From assembly GCA_017548365.1 (NCBI GenBank), contig JAFZAC010000023.1, positions 1-64,000 on the forward strand: DNA of 64,000 nt, written 5' to 3'. A program made the translations under genes and the position numbers. The notes below the pieces were generated by a model that saw only the letters and a program-made list of their open reading frames with translations, was not told the origin of the DNA and made no database searches. The stretch's first letter is position 1; the number at the start of each line of letters is the position of its first letter. Source of the DNA: Muribaculaceae bacterium (GTDB taxonomy: Bacteria; Bacteroidota; Bacteroidia; Bacteroidales; Muribaculaceae). Of this stretch, positions 45,231 through 55,161 are shown in pieces.

Positions 45231-46031
45231 ATGAACAAGAAACTATTATTATTAATTGCACTGATTATTCCTTTTTTAGTTAATGCCCAACAGGCAAAGT
45301 ATGTTGAACTCGACAAGAGTGCTACTATCTATAAGAGCGCGAACTTAAAAGGCTTAAAGATAAATGCTGATATTGAGAGCACTTTCATTGCTTTTTTCGT
45401 AAACGGACAAGTCTTTTATCCATTCGCCCAACAAGTCGTGAGCGAGAAAGGAACTTGGGTGCAGCTCCCTGTGGGATGGGTGCAGAAGAAAAACACTAAG
45501 CCTGTTTCAACCCAGCCAATTACCGACAACATGTATAGAACTCACTATGTTGGGACCTTGATGAACCCTGAACTCAAACAGGTCAAATCTCATAGAGGCC
45601 TGGCAAATGATTATGACCTGTATTTTACAAAAGTTGATGAGAACAGTAATGATGTGATAATAAGGATTGGATTGTTCTCAGAAGCAAGAATTTTTTGTAC
45701 CGGAAAAGTGGTAGACAATGTCATCCAATGCGATAAGTTTTTGATGGTAAAACCCGAAGAATGTGAAGGGGATTTGGCCGATTTATATTTCTCTATTGAT
45801 GTCGAAAAAAACGGCATAAAAAGATATATATTACATTATGGCAATCATTTGAGTACAGAGTTCAGTTACACTATTGGACCTGACGAATACACAACTACTG
45901 GCTTCGACATGGAAAAGATGGAAAGCCATGACCTAAGGGTCATGTTTAACAACATTAACAAAATAGGAACTCAAACCAAATTATGCATCTCGAATAACAC
46001 TATCGAAAACCTTAAAGTTGCCGATTATTAA
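45231..46031 (+). CDS. Secreted protein of unknown function
   Basis: The 266-residue protein has a signal peptide (MNKKLLLLIALIIPFLVNAQ). A short SH3-like region is possible at 25-85 (LDKSATIYKSANLKG, GTWVQLPVGWVQKK). The remainder is beta-rich without a recognised motif. No lipobox or C-terminal sorting tail is present, so a periplasmic location is likely. Codon use is more AT-rich than that of the surrounding core genes. Confidence 0.6.
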   Translation: MNKKLLLLIALIIPFLVNAQQAKYVELDKSATIYKSANLKGLKINADIESTFIAFFVNGQVFYPFAQQVVSEKGTWVQLPVGWVQKKNTKPVSTQPITDNMYRTHYVGTLMNPELKQVKSHRGLANDYDLYFTKVDENSNDVIIRIGLFSEARIFCTGKVVDNVIQCDKFLMVKPEECEGDLADLYFSIDVEKNGIKRYILHYGNHLSTEFSYTIGPDEYTTTGFDMEKMESHDLRVMFNNINKIGTQTKLCISNNTIENLKVADY

Positions 46032-46085
46032 CAATAACATGCCAGTCCGCGAAACGGCCTGACATGTTTCATATTTACTATTACT

Positions 46086-46661
46086 ATGAAACAAAACTGG
46101 AGACCTGGAACAATGATTTATCCGCTGCCGGCGGTGCTGGTGTCATGCGGAGCAACCCCCGATGAATATAACCTCTTCACTGCCGCATGGACGGGAACCA
46201 TCTGCAGCGACCCTGCCATGTGTTACGTTTCCATTAGGCAGGAACGACACAGTCACGACATCATCGAGCGCAACATGGCGTTCACTATAAACCTCACCAA
46301 CGAAGACCTTGCGCGTGCTACCGACTGGTGCGGAGTGCGCTCAGGGCGCGACTACAACAAATGGAAAGAGATGGGCATCACTCCAGTGAAAGGAGTAAAA
46401 GTGACAGCACCTTATATTGAGGAGGCACCCGTGAGCATCGAGTGCTTAGTCAAGGACATCATGCGCCTGGGCACTCACGACATGTTCATCGCCGAGGTCC
46501 TCAACGTCATCGCCGACGAACGCTTCATTGACCCTAATACCGGTGCCCTCGACCTCAAAGAAGCAGGCCTCATCACCTACTGTCACGGCTACTACTACAA
46601 GCTTGGCGAAGAAATAGGCCACTTCGGCTGGACTGTAAGAAAAAGCCACTCCACACGATAA
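46086..46661 (+). CDS. Flavin reductase family protein
   Basis: The 191-residue protein has the flavin-reductase-like FMN-binding fold: MIYPLPAVLVSCGA, LFTAAWTGTICSDPAMCYVSIR, then FTINLTNEDLARATDWCG and ECLVKDIMRLGTHDMFIAEV. These match the strand order and the T-SDPP-type loop of the family. It would bind FMN and reduce it, or act in a redox reaction with an unknown partner. It starts 54 bases after the previous gene's stop and is convergent with glyA over a bidirectional terminator. Confidence 0.85.
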   Translation: MKQNWRPGTMIYPLPAVLVSCGATPDEYNLFTAAWTGTICSDPAMCYVSIRQERHSHDIIERNMAFTINLTNEDLARATDWCGVRSGRDYNKWKEMGITPVKGVKVTAPYIEEAPVSIECLVKDIMRLGTHDMFIAEVLNVIADERFIDPNTGALDLKEAGLITYCHGYYYKLGEEIGHFGWTVRKSHSTR

Positions 46662-46693
46662 GCTACACATCGCTCGAGTGCTCGGCGCACAAG

Positions 46694-46730
46694 AAAAAGG
46701 AGGACACCATCATGGCGTCCTCCTTTATTT
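46694..46730. terminator. Bidirectional terminator between flavin reductase and glyA
   Basis: AAAGGAGGAC pairs with GTCCTCCTTT (10 bp) over an 11-base loop that can pair further, with A and T runs on either side. Confidence 0.85.
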
Positions 46731-46746
46731 AATGTTTTATTGACGA

Positions 46747-48027
46747 TTACCAAGCAAACATTGGGAAGTCCTTCATCATCATGTTCACTTTCTCGCGAAC
46801 CATAGTGATTGTTGCCTCGTCCTCGGGTTTCTGGAGCACGGTGTCGATGAGCTCAACGATGTCGCCCATCATGTCTTCCTTGGCACCACGGGTGGTGATG
46901 GCTGGAGTGCCCAGGCGGATACCTGAGGTCTGGAACGCACTGCGGTCGTCGAATGGCACCATGTTCTTGTTAACGGTGATATCGGCAGCTACGAGAGCGT
47001 TCTCGGCAACCTTACCGGTCAAATCGGGATACTTGGGACGAAGGTCGAGCAGAATGCAGTGATTGTCGGTACCGCCACTGGCAATCTTATAACCCTTGTC
47101 GAGCAGAGCCTTAGCCATTGCTTGAGCGTTAGCGCGAACTTGCTCTTGGTAAGCCTTAAACTCGGGCCGGAGAGCCTCGCCAAAGGCAACAGCCTTAGCA
47201 GCGATAACGTGCTCGAGTGGACCGCCCTGTACACCGGGGAACACTGCTGAATCAAGCAGCGACGACATCTTGCGGACTACGCCCTTCTTGGTGGTCTTGC
47301 CCCATGGGTTGTCGAAGTCCTTACCCATCAAGATGATACCGCCGCGTGGACCACGCAGGGTCTTGTGGGTTGTACTGGTAACGATGTGAGCCCATTTCAA
47401 TGGGTTGTTGAGCAAGCCTGCAGCGATAAGTCCTGCTGGGTGAGCCATGTCAATCATAAGGATAGCACCCACCTTGTCGGCAATCTTGCGCATGCGCTCG
47501 TAATCCCACTCGCGGCTGTAGGCACTAGCGCCACCCACGATGAGCTTGGGCTGCTCGCGCAGAGCCACTTCCTCCATCATGTCATAGTCCACGATGTTGG
47601 TGTCGGGAGTCACGTTGTACTCGCACTGGTGGAACACGAGGCCAGAGAAGTTCACTGGGCTACCGTGTGAGAGGTGACCGCCATGAGCCAGGTTCAGACC
47701 CATGAACTTGTCGCCAGGTTTCATGCATGCCATGAAGACTGCCATGTTGGCCTGGGCACCGCTGTGGGGCTGCACGTTGGCATACTCGGCTCCAAAGAGC
47801 TGCTTGATGCGTTCCTGAGCCAGAGTCTCGGCCTCGTCAACCACCTGGCAACCGCCATAGTAGCGGTGGCCGGGATAACCCTCGGCATACTTGTTTGTCA
47901 GGCAGCTGCCCATAGCGTTCATTACTTGTTCACTCACGAAATTCTCGCTGGCAATGAGCTCAATGCCACGCTGTTGACGCTGGTGTTCACGCTCGATGAT
48001 GCTGAACAATAAATCGTCTCTCTTCAT
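46747..48027 (-). CDS. glyA: Serine hydroxymethyltransferase
   Basis: The 426-residue PLP enzyme converts serine and tetrahydrofolate to glycine and methylene-THF. It opens with [23 protein letters not shown] (broken here as IELIASENF), contains HGGHLSHG, the PLP lysine in [17 protein letters not shown] STTHKTLRG, and [14 protein letters not shown]. All are family signatures. A -7 TACCTTTG lies at 48099-48092. It has no operon partner. Confidence 0.96.
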   Translation of the reverse strand: MKRDDLLFSIIEREHQRQQRGIELIASENFVSEQVMNAMGSCLTNKYAEGYPGHRYYGGCQVVDEAETLAQERIKQLFGAEYANVQPHSGAQANMAVFMACMKPGDKFMGLNLAHGGHLSHGSPVNFSGLVFHQCEYNVTPDTNIVDYDMMEEVALREQPKLIVGGASAYSREWDYERMRKIADKVGAILMIDMAHPAGLIAAGLLNNPLKWAHIVTSTTHKTLRGPRGGIILMGKDFDNPWGKTTKKGVVRKMSSLLDSAVFPGVQGGPLEHVIAAKAVAFGEALRPEFKAYQEQVRANAQAMAKALLDKGYKIASGGTDNHCILLDLRPKYPDLTGKVAENALVAADITVNKNMVPFDDRSAFQTSGIRLGTPAITTRGAKEDMMGDIVELIDTVLQKPEDEATITMVREKVNMMMKDFPMFAW

Positions 48028-48197
48028 CTTTAAAGAATAATGTTAATGTTGTTTATAGAACGTACTTTTAATTGTTTTCGGTTTCAAGCCACAAAGGTAG
48101 TAAATAGTTTTTAGTTATCAGTAATTAGTTGATAGTTTTTTTAAAAAAACGAGGAACGTGCACAAGGCTGACTCATTTTTAACGCATTGCACATTAA

Positions 48198-48234
48198 ACA
48201 AAACACCACCGCCCGGTATGGCAGTGGTGTTTTA
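48198..48234 (-). terminator. Terminator of the M13 peptidase gene
   Basis: AAACACCACCGCC pairs with GGCAGTGGTGTTT (one mismatch) over CGGTAT-type loop, 22 bases after the stop at 48257. Confidence 0.75.
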
Positions 48235-48256
48235 ACTTGTATGGAATGTGCTATGT

Positions 48257-50281
48257 TTACCAGATGATGGTGCGGTCTTCCTCGTCGAGCCACATCTTAG
48301 CGCCTGGTTTGATGTCGAACGCCTTGAAGAAGGTGTCGATGTTGCGCAAGGTGGCGTTTACACGGTACTCACCCAACGAGTGTGGATCGCTCTTGGTCTG
48401 CATATAGGCAGCCTCGGGGGTGATGTTCTCTGCCCAGATGCGGCCATAGCTCAGGTAGAAGCGCTGCTCGGGAGTAAAGCCGTCAATCATCTCACCGGCC
48501 TGAGCCTGTGGAGTCTTCATGAAGGCATCATAGGCAATACGCAGACCACCTTGATCGGCGATATTCTCACCCAGTGTGAGGTGGCCGTTGGCATGCTCGC
48601 CGTTGCCCAGATCGATAGCGTCAAACTGCTCTGCCAGTTTCTCGGCTGCGGCAGTGAACTTCTCGGCATCCTCTTCGGTCCACCAGTCGGTCATGTTGCC
48701 CTGATAGTCGAAGGTGCGGCCCTGGTCGTCAAATCCGTGAGTCATCTCGTGGCCAATCACAACGCCAATGGCGCCATAGTTGGTGGCATCGTCAGCCTTG
48801 GGGTCAAAGAATGGAGCCTGAAGGATTGCTGCAGGGAACACAATCTCGTTGTTAAGAGGATTGTAGTAGGCATTCACGGTCTGAGGTGTCATTTCCCATT
48901 CCTCACGGTCAACAGCCTTGCCATACTTCTCGAGGTTGCGCTTGGTGGCCCACAGCGAAGCAGCCTTCATATTGTCATAGAGAGTCTTGCTGGGATCTAC
49001 AGTGAGCTTGCTGTAATCTTTCCACTTGTCGGGATAGCCCACCTTCACGGTGAATGAGTTAAGCTTCACGAGTGCGTTTACCTTGGTCTGGTCGCTCATC
49101 CAGTCGAGACCTGCGATACGCTCGGCTAGTGCTTTGCGAAGGTCACCAATGAGCTTGACCATCTTGTCCTTGCTGTCGCCGGCAAAGTATTTCTCTACAT
49201 AGAGTTGGCCCACAGCTTCGCCCATCACACCATTGGGAACGCTCATGCAGCGTTTCCAGCGAGCTTGGCGCTCCTTTTGTCCGCTAAGGGTACGGCCGTA
49301 GAAGTCAAATGTTGTCTCGCCCACTTCATCGCTCAGGTATCCTGATGCTCCAGCGATTATCATACCAGCAACATAGTCCTTAATCTCCTGGTCCTTGAGA
49401 TTTGTCATCAAGTTGTTGGCAACAGCCATAACCTTAGGTTGCTCAAGAATCACGGTTCCAATATTCTTCACGCCCATAAGCTCGAAATAACGAGCCCAAT
49501 TGATGGCGGGATAATCAGCCTGCAGCTGGTCGATAGTGCGTGGGTTATAGAGCTTGGAGATGTCACGCTGCTCGGCACGAGTCATGCTTGCCTCGGCAAA
49601 CTTATACTCAATGTCATAGATAGTTTTAGTGGCACGCTGTGCATCTTTCTTCTTGTATCCTGCAAGCATGAACATCTTAGTAAGATAGTCACGATACTGC
49701 TGCTGGATTTTCTTGCTGTCGTCATCGGTCTTGAGGTAGTAGTCGCGGTCGGGCAGACTCATCGAGCCAGCGCTCAAGTACATGGTGTTAACAGCACTAT
49801 TGGCGAGGTCGGCTTCCACGCCAATCCCGAAGAAGGGGTTGCCAAGAAACATGTGCTGATAGGCGATGAACTCGGTCAAAGTAGCACGATTGAAGCTTGC
49901 CAGGTCGGCAAGGTCCTGCTGGATGGGTTGAGTGCCCTCGGCGTTGCGGCGCACACTGTCCATAGCCAAGGCATAGAGGTCGGTAACCTTCTGACCGTTG
50001 CTGCCTTTGGCATGCTTCTCATTGGCGAGGTTGTCAAAGAGCTCCTTGAGCTGGTCACGGTTCTTCTCGGCGAGCTCATGGAACACGCCATAACTCGAAT
50101 ACTCGGGTTTCAAAGGATTGGCTTTCATCCATCCACCACCTGCATACTGATAGAAATCGTCACCTGGATTCACTGTCAAATCCATGTCGGCACGGTCCAA
50201 ACCATGCTTCTCCTGGGCCGTCATGCTAACGAATGGTAGCACTGCCAGCGCCAGAACCAAGATTTTCTTTAGTCTTGTCAT
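48257..50281 (-). CDS. pepO: M13 family zinc metallopeptidase (PepO/neprilysin-like), exported
   Basis: I start at ATG 50281, where MTRLKKILVLALAVLPFVSMTAQ is a clear signal peptide; this gives 674 residues. The zinc motif VIGHEMTHGFDDQG (HExxH) and the third-ligand motif ENIADQGG are present, as are NAYYNPLNNEIVFPA (family NAFY-like stretch) and the C-terminal W in MWLDEEDRTIIW. M13 enzymes cut small peptides, here in the periplasm or at the surface. All catalytic residues are visible. The gene is divergent from the tRNA-Leu. Confidence 0.93.
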   Translation of the reverse strand: MTRLKKILVLALAVLPFVSMTAQEKHGLDRADMDLTVNPGDDFYQYAGGGWMKANPLKPEYSSYGVFHELAEKNRDQLKELFDNLANEKHAKGSNGQKVTDLYALAMDSVRRNAEGTQPIQQDLADLASFNRATLTEFIAYQHMFLGNPFFGIGVEADLANSAVNTMYLSAGSMSLPDRDYYLKTDDDSKKIQQQYRDYLTKMFMLAGYKKKDAQRATKTIYDIEYKFAEASMTRAEQRDISKLYNPRTIDQLQADYPAINWARYFELMGVKNIGTVILEQPKVMAVANNLMTNLKDQEIKDYVAGMIIAGASGYLSDEVGETTFDFYGRTLSGQKERQARWKRCMSVPNGVMGEAVGQLYVEKYFAGDSKDKMVKLIGDLRKALAERIAGLDWMSDQTKVNALVKLNSFTVKVGYPDKWKDYSKLTVDPSKTLYDNMKAASLWATKRNLEKYGKAVDREEWEMTPQTVNAYYNPLNNEIVFPAAILQAPFFDPKADDATNYGAIGVVIGHEMTHGFDDQGRTFDYQGNMTDWWTEEDAEKFTAAAEKLAEQFDAIDLGNGEHANGHLTLGENIADQGGLRIAYDAFMKTPQAQAGEMIDGFTPEQRFYLSYGRIWAENITPEAAYMQTKSDPHSLGEYRVNATLRNIDTFFKAFDIKPGAKMWLDEEDRTIIW

Positions 50282-50514
50282 AAAATTGTTGATTTTGCGT
50301 TTATAAATAATTGTTTCAAAAGTCCATTTATGCATTAGACGCAACAAGTGGCGAAAATGCTTCAGAATATCGAGACTTTTTTCAAAAAAAAATCCATTTC
50401 GACAAAAAACACCGCAGAAACGGCATATCGCCACCTAACACTTTGCAAAAATAGTCATTATTGACGAAAAAAGTTCACTTTTCTGCTTTTTTTAAACCTG
50501 ATTGCATTTTTTAT

Positions 50515-50544
50515 TTTGTACTTCAAAAAAAATAACTAACTTTG
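50515..50544 (+). promoter_or_regulatory. Promoter of tRNA-Leu
   Basis: -33 TTTG at 50515-50518, 18-base spacer, -7 TAACTTTG at 50537-50544, 55 bases before the tRNA. The stretch 50282-50599 holds no gene. Confidence 0.65.
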
Positions 50545-50599
50545 CACCCGCAATTTTGAGGCACATGATGATTAATGCAATGTCATGTCCCAACCACAA

Positions 50600-50681
50600 G
50601 CGCCTGTGGCGAAATTGGTAGACGCGCTAGACTTAGGATCTAGTAACGCAAGTTGTGTAGGTTCGAGTCCTATCAGGCGCA
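50600..50681 (+). tRNA. tRNA-Leu, anticodon UAG
   Basis: Acceptor stem GCGCCTG pairs exactly with CAGGCGC (50674-50680), with discriminator A at 50681 and no encoded CCA. The anticodon loop CTTAGGA sits between CTAGA and TCTAG, giving UAG, which reads CUA. A long variable arm, typical of Leu, precedes GGTTCGAGTCC (T arm). The total is 82 bases. Its 3' end is duplicated at 55297, so it is the insertion site of the following island. Confidence 0.95.
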
Positions 50682-50686
50682 CAAAA
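50668..50686 (+). repeat. Left attachment repeat of the island (tRNA-Leu 3' end)
   Basis: TCCTATCAGGCGCACAAAA is identical to 55297-55315, in the same orientation. It covers the tRNA T-arm end, acceptor 3' strand and 5 bases beyond. This is the classic attL/attR signature of a tRNA-targeting integrated element. Confidence 0.85.
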
Positions 50687-50689
50687 ACA

Positions 50690-50720
50690 ACCAAACCCGC
50701 TGGTTATCAGCGGGTTTGGT
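50690..50720 (+). terminator. Terminator directly after tRNA-Leu
   Basis: ACCAAACCCGCTG pairs perfectly with CAGCGGGTTTGGT over a 5-base loop. It lies just inside the island, so it is probably supplied by the inserted element. Confidence 0.8.
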
Positions 50721-50738
50721 GCCTTAATTTGCGTTGCG

Positions 50739-51851
50739 TTATTTTATAATAAATAATACATCTGCATGTGTAGAATATTGTCTCCCACCATAAGTGAATG
50801 TAAGTTTCATCTCGTTTAAGTTGCTTATATCGAAATTATTCAAATAATTATCTATTTCAGTTTTTAAACGTATAAAGTCACGTTTCATTTCCCAGGAATT
50901 ATCCATATCATTACGATCAATGAGTATTAGATAAATCCTATTCTCTGAGCCAAAACGACTAGCCCCTTGCTTCTCATACAACTTTATTGCAAGATCTTTA
51001 GCATTTTGCTTTGCATATCTAATTTTAGCATCTCTTATCTTCTCAAGTTCAGCAATAGCCTCATTGAAAAGGTTTCTATGATGATTCTCTAATAATTTTC
51101 TTATTTGATAATGCTGATCATTAGCTGGCAATTTTCCATATTTTATTTTCGCTTTTTTTGCAAACTTTCTCAAAGACGCAATTTCAGAATTAGGTAAACC
51201 CAAAGAAGTAAGGTGTGACTTTATTTTATCTTGATACCATTTTGGAAGATATGTTACTTTTAGATCAAAAGGAATACCATCGATTATGAAATCAATACTT
51301 TTGACTTGTCCAATTGTAGGTAATACCTTTTTGTGCTGTTTGAAGAAATGTTCAATAACAATTGAAGTCCAATGGTTATACCAACTTGCTAGCACATAGT
51401 TTTCTACGACATTAAGAGCTTCGGAAGCTAATTTTTGCTTTAATTCATTATAAGACCTTATTGCCTTTACATAGTGAGACACAAAATATTTATCAAGTGA
51501 ATTATTTTGATCCCCTCCCCACTTAAAATGTTGGATTAAGCATAGATCTTGTTCGAGTTTGTCGAGATCTAGAGCGTTAAATTGTTTCTTATTTTCCTCG
51601 TTGAAATATTTATCTAGTCTTTTATTCCACTCATTTATGGAATCATCTGTAATGCTATTATATAATTCTATGGCCTTATCTTCAACTTTCTTTGATTGAA
51701 GACTTAACCTGTATCTATCAACAAAACCTTTCATCACCTCTCGTTTTGCAATTGAATGAATCTTTAACCATAGTTTAGCTTCTTCAGATGAAGAAAAATC
51801 TTCCATAGTTTGATTGGCGAGTTTATTACTCCAATGATTATAACTTTCCAT
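50739..51851 (-). CDS. Restriction endonuclease-type protein (PD-(D/E)xK), partner of the methyltransferase
   Basis: The 370-residue protein is helical in its first 150 residues, then has a PD-(D/E)xK core: E167 (VIEHFF), D187 (SIDFI) and D196-x-K198 (FDLKVT). A long charged helical region follows (NEAIAELEKIRDAKIRYAK) with a beta-rich C-terminus ending in ADVLFIIK. It starts 12 bases after the methyltransferase stop on the same strand. The pair is a probable type II-like restriction-modification system; the target sequence is unknown. It is much more AT-rich than the core genes on either side. Confidence 0.75.
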   Translation of the reverse strand: MESYNHWSNKLANQTMEDFSSSEEAKLWLKIHSIAKREVMKGFVDRYRLSLQSKKVEDKAIELYNSITDDSINEWNKRLDKYFNEENKKQFNALDLDKLEQDLCLIQHFKWGGDQNNSLDKYFVSHYVKAIRSYNELKQKLASEALNVVENYVLASWYNHWTSIVIEHFFKQHKKVLPTIGQVKSIDFIIDGIPFDLKVTYLPKWYQDKIKSHLTSLGLPNSEIASLRKFAKKAKIKYGKLPANDQHYQIRKLLENHHRNLFNEAIAELEKIRDAKIRYAKQNAKDLAIKLYEKQGASRFGSENRIYLILIDRNDMDNSWEMKRDFIRLKTEIDNYLNNFDISNLNEMKLTFTYGGRQYSTHADVLFIIK

Positions 51852-51863
51852 AATATTATTGAT

Positions 51864-53411
51864 TTATTTGATACTCCATCGGCCACCTTCTCCCAGCTGG
51901 AATTGTTTATTTAAAATCATAAATACGTCAACATTCCCAACGATAATCATGTTTCGTAGAATCCATTCCATAATAGCCATCATAATTCCATTAGTATCTG
52001 TTATACCATTTTGAATATTCTCAGTGATGAAGTCACTAACAATATTAGTAAACTGTTGATCATCACAAACATGAAGACGGACAGGGTCTGGATTTTTGCG
52101 AAAAGTCACAAGAACATCACCCTTTATTGACTTAACTCTATTTAGTTGTCTTGGAGGGTAAGTTTTTTGTTCCAACCACTCAAAATCAACAACGTTAAAG
52201 TTGTTAAAAACACAAGCATTACTTACTGCCTTCCATTCTAATCCAGATAAAGAATGAAATGTCAGCGAAAAATGCTTATTGTCTTTTAGTATTCTTCGAA
52301 TCTCCGAAAAAGCTGAATTAATATCGTTCTCGAACGTTTCAATATCTTTTTGACGTTGATTACTATCTGAGATTACTATTTCATTATGATAATCAGGCTC
52401 TAATTTAAGCCAGGAATTCCAAATGACACTTTGCTCAAAGTAAGGAACACTATCCCCATAAGGTGGGTCTGTAAACACATAATCAATAGAATTATCTGGA
52501 ATTTGCAAGTCTTTTGCATCAAAATTGGTAATTCTATAAGTTGACTGAACTTGTCTTGTTAGTAAATCTTTTGAAAGTGTATTTAAATAATCTTCTTTGC
52601 CTTTTATAGCCTTCTTTATACGATTTTCATAATAGTGAAGAACATTATTCTCAATATAAGTTTCTCCTATATAAAATCCTGTCATCCATGCACCTTGAGC
52701 AAGAGACCCTCTACTTTTGATTGGAGGGACAAGTTTTGAACAATTTGCCAAATTTGCTGTGAAAGCAATCAAGAACAAGTCTTTCGTTGAACCATTTGCA
52801 TATTTTTCTATCAATGACATCAATCTAGCATGACAAGCTAGAGTTCTTTTGGTGAAGAGATTCCCAACCGTCATGTTGGGACGTGCAGATATTCTTGAAT
52901 TCTCAATAATGGAAACTTTAGGATACCAGTCTTCTATAACATAATTATTCTCATAAGTACAGAAGTCTTTGGCAAGATCTTCTGGGATATCTTTAATAGA
53001 GGTTTTTTTACCATTCTTATATGTGAATTGAATTGGCAATCCTTCTTTACTTCTTAAAACCGATATAGGGAGATAGTTTCTGCCATCAATGGTTATTTGG
53101 TACCATTGTTCTACGTAAGATGATAGTTCTTTTTTTATCTTTTGCCACAATTTTTTAACATTGGAGATATTAACATCTTTAGAAAACAAATTATGGGCAA
53201 TAAAATTTGCAATGGGGTTTAGGTCGTTAACTATCACATTTCGATTCTTAAGAAACGCTTCGCAACAGAATACTCCATAACCAGAAAAAGGATCAATAAT
53301 TGTATCTCCTGGTTTTGTATATCTATCAACTAAATGGCTAATACCAGTAGCTGGTTTTTTCCCCCAATATTTGTGCATGAAATATCGCGGTGCTGTTCTT
53401 TCTATACTCAT
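51864..53411 (-). CDS. DNA methyltransferase of the island restriction-modification system
   Basis: The 515-residue protein opens with FMHKYWGKKPATG, a signature of a family of DNA methylases in which HKYW-x-x-KP precedes the SAM site. Motif I is DPFSGYG (40-46), followed by NDLNP. Catalytic motif IV is DPPYGD (315-320). The long insert between them may hold the target-recognition part. N6-adenine or N4-cytosine modification is possible from DPPY. It is the first gene of the pair with the endonuclease. All key motifs are intact. Confidence 0.85.
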   Translation of the reverse strand: MSIERTAPRYFMHKYWGKKPATGISHLVDRYTKPGDTIIDPFSGYGVFCCEAFLKNRNVIVNDLNPIANFIAHNLFSKDVNISNVKKLWQKIKKELSSYVEQWYQITIDGRNYLPISVLRSKEGLPIQFTYKNGKKTSIKDIPEDLAKDFCTYENNYVIEDWYPKVSIIENSRISARPNMTVGNLFTKRTLACHARLMSLIEKYANGSTKDLFLIAFTANLANCSKLVPPIKSRGSLAQGAWMTGFYIGETYIENNVLHYYENRIKKAIKGKEDYLNTLSKDLLTRQVQSTYRITNFDAKDLQIPDNSIDYVFTDPPYGDSVPYFEQSVIWNSWLKLEPDYHNEIVISDSNQRQKDIETFENDINSAFSEIRRILKDNKHFSLTFHSLSGLEWKAVSNACVFNNFNVVDFEWLEQKTYPPRQLNRVKSIKGDVLVTFRKNPDPVRLHVCDDQQFTNIVSDFITENIQNGITDTNGIMMAIMEWILRNMIIVGNVDVFMILNKQFQLGEGGRWSIK

Positions 53412-53819
53412 GACGCGGATTCTTATGGTTTCAATCTTGAATGTTAGGCTGAGATTACATCAAAGAGACGGTTCTTTTTATGTAATTATTTATCTCGGTG
53501 CAAATATACAACTTTATTTATGATGTTACAAAAAGTCTCCAGTCAAATATAGATAATTAGTGTTTTCCGTTTATAGTGTGCTCAAAACCCGTTTATTTTA
53601 CATTCTAAGCAGGATATGAACGGATTTTTGGACATTTGCAGAAAGAAACTATATTGTTGACCTATGATGGTTGATTGGATTTTTTCCGGGGAGAGTGCGC
53701 TCCCCCCTTTTTTTAATAGTTAATGACAGCTAATGATGGTTGCGGCAGAATTATTCAATTAAGTTTTGTGCCGAAACTTGCAAAAAAAAGTGAGATTTGC
53801 CAAAAAAAGCTGTGTTTTG
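53412..53819. other. Gene-free stretch with first copy of a terminator-like repeat
   Basis: No gene was seen. At 53688-53714, GGGGAG and CTCCCC close the loop AGTGCG, followed by seven T and AATAGTTAATGAC. A near copy follows the AAA ATPase gene at 55162-55187, where the loop is CGTGCG and the tail GACAGTTTATGAC. A partial third copy (GCCCCCCTTTTTGACAGTT) is at 58075-58093. Confidence 0.6.
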
Positions 53820-53850
53820 TTTGCTTAATTGGCTTTTTACTGTATCTTTG
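53820..53850 (+). promoter_or_regulatory. Promoter of the AAA ATPase gene
   Basis: -33 TTTG at 53820-53823, 19-base spacer, -7 TATCTTTG at 53843-53850, 43 bases before the ATG at 53894. It supports that start over the earlier in-frame ATG at 53723. Confidence 0.7.
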
Positions 53851-53893
53851 TGGAATAAATTTGTGTATTGCTACAAAAATATTCCATAAAACT

Positions 53894-55147
53894 ATGTTTT
53901 TCGAACGCAAATCATATCTAGAGCAACTCATTTCAGCCGAGGGTAACGGGATGATTAAAGTCGTTACTGGAATCCGCCGTTGCGGCAAGTCATACCTGCT
54001 TTTCAATATCTACCGGGACCATTTGCAGGAGAGAGGGATACATGAGGATCACATCATTCAAGTGAATCTGGAAGATCGTCGCAACAAGAGGTTTCGAGAC
54101 CCTGATACCTTGCTGGAGCACATTGACAAGCAGATGACCGATAAAGATATGTACTATATCTTGTTGGATGAGATTCAGTTTGTGCCCGAATTCGAAGATG
54201 TGCTAAACTCATACCTGAACGTTCGGAATGCCGAAGTATTCGTAACTGGGTCAAATGCAAAGTTCTTATCGAAGGATATTATTACAGAGTTCCGAGGCCG
54301 AGGATGGGAAATCCGAATTCACCCTTTGAGTTTCGCTGAATACTATGAAGCGGTTGGAGGTGAGAAAGCCGTTGCGCTCGAGCAATATTATCTATATGGC
54401 GGGCTACCCCAAGTCGCACAAATGGGTTCACCAGAAGAAAAAGAGAGCTATCTGCGTGAAATCTTTGAAACAGTTTATTTGAAGGATGTGATTGAGCGAA
54501 ATAACCTGCAAAATGCCAATGGTATGCACGAACTAGTGCGCATCTTGGCCTCGGCAATGGGCTCAAGCATTAACGTGAGACGTATATCAAATACATTCAA
54601 GTCTGTCGGAGGGGTTGACATCGGTCCAAATACAATTGCTCGTTATTTAGGACACCTTCAGGATGCTTTCATCATCAATGAGGCTTTGCGCTATAACGTT
54701 AAAGGTCGTAAGTACATCGGTACTGAGACTAAGTACTTTTTTGAGGATGTGGGCATCAGAAACGCAATTCTGGGTTTTCGTCAGATTGAGTTCAATCACA
54801 CGATGGAAAACGTCATTTACAATGAATTACGTCGACTTGGATATAGCGTAGATATCGGTCTTGTCGAGACTATCAAAAGAAACTCTGAGGGCAAAAGCGA
54901 ACGTCGAAATCTAGAAATTGACTTTGTAGTGAATCGCCATGATGAACGATTATACATACAATCAGCCTATACTCTACCCGATGAGCAGAAAAAAGATCAA
55001 GAACAAGCCTCATTGCTTAATGTGACAGATGGATTCAAAAAAATCATAATTACAGGTGACCGTTTCAGCTCATATTACAATGAGGAGGGTATACTGATGA
55101 TAGGAATCTATGATTTTCTGCTCAATCCCAGGTCTGTTAAGAGATGA
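53894..55147 (+). CDS. AAA_14/DUF4143 family ATPase
   Basis: The 417-residue protein has Walker A GIRRCGKS (26-33), Walker B YILLDEIQ (88-95), a sensor-like TGSNA (118-122) and TEFRGRG. The C-terminal half is a DUF4143-type domain with a restriction-like fold core (EIDFVVNRHDERLYIQSAYTL, broken at EIDFVV). Members are common on Bacteroidetes genomes and mobile regions; their role is unknown. It is read opposite to the restriction pair and bracketed by near-identical hairpins. It may be a separate cassette within the tRNA island. Confidence 0.8.
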   Translation: MFFERKSYLEQLISAEGNGMIKVVTGIRRCGKSYLLFNIYRDHLQERGIHEDHIIQVNLEDRRNKRFRDPDTLLEHIDKQMTDKDMYYILLDEIQFVPEFEDVLNSYLNVRNAEVFVTGSNAKFLSKDIITEFRGRGWEIRIHPLSFAEYYEAVGGEKAVALEQYYLYGGLPQVAQMGSPEEKESYLREIFETVYLKDVIERNNLQNANGMHELVRILASAMGSSINVRRISNTFKSVGGVDIGPNTIARYLGHLQDAFIINEALRYNVKGRKYIGTETKYFFEDVGIRNAILGFRQIEFNHTMENVIYNELRRLGYSVDIGLVETIKRNSEGKSERRNLEIDFVVNRHDERLYIQSAYTLPDEQKKDQEQASLLNVTDGFKKIIITGDRFSSYYNEEGILMIGIYDFLLNPRSVKR

Positions 55148-55161
55148 GAACAAAGCGTTTT

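Noticed and set aside
48248..49057. Long plus-strand frame opposite the M13 peptidase gene
   Set aside because: It is antisense to a clear peptidase with intact HExxH motif, has no promoter or signal and no family resemblance; a shadow frame in GC-richer DNA.
53723..53893. Longer N-terminus for the AAA ATPase
   Set aside because: A full promoter (-33/-7) lies inside this stretch, and MFFERKSYLEQL is the usual family start.
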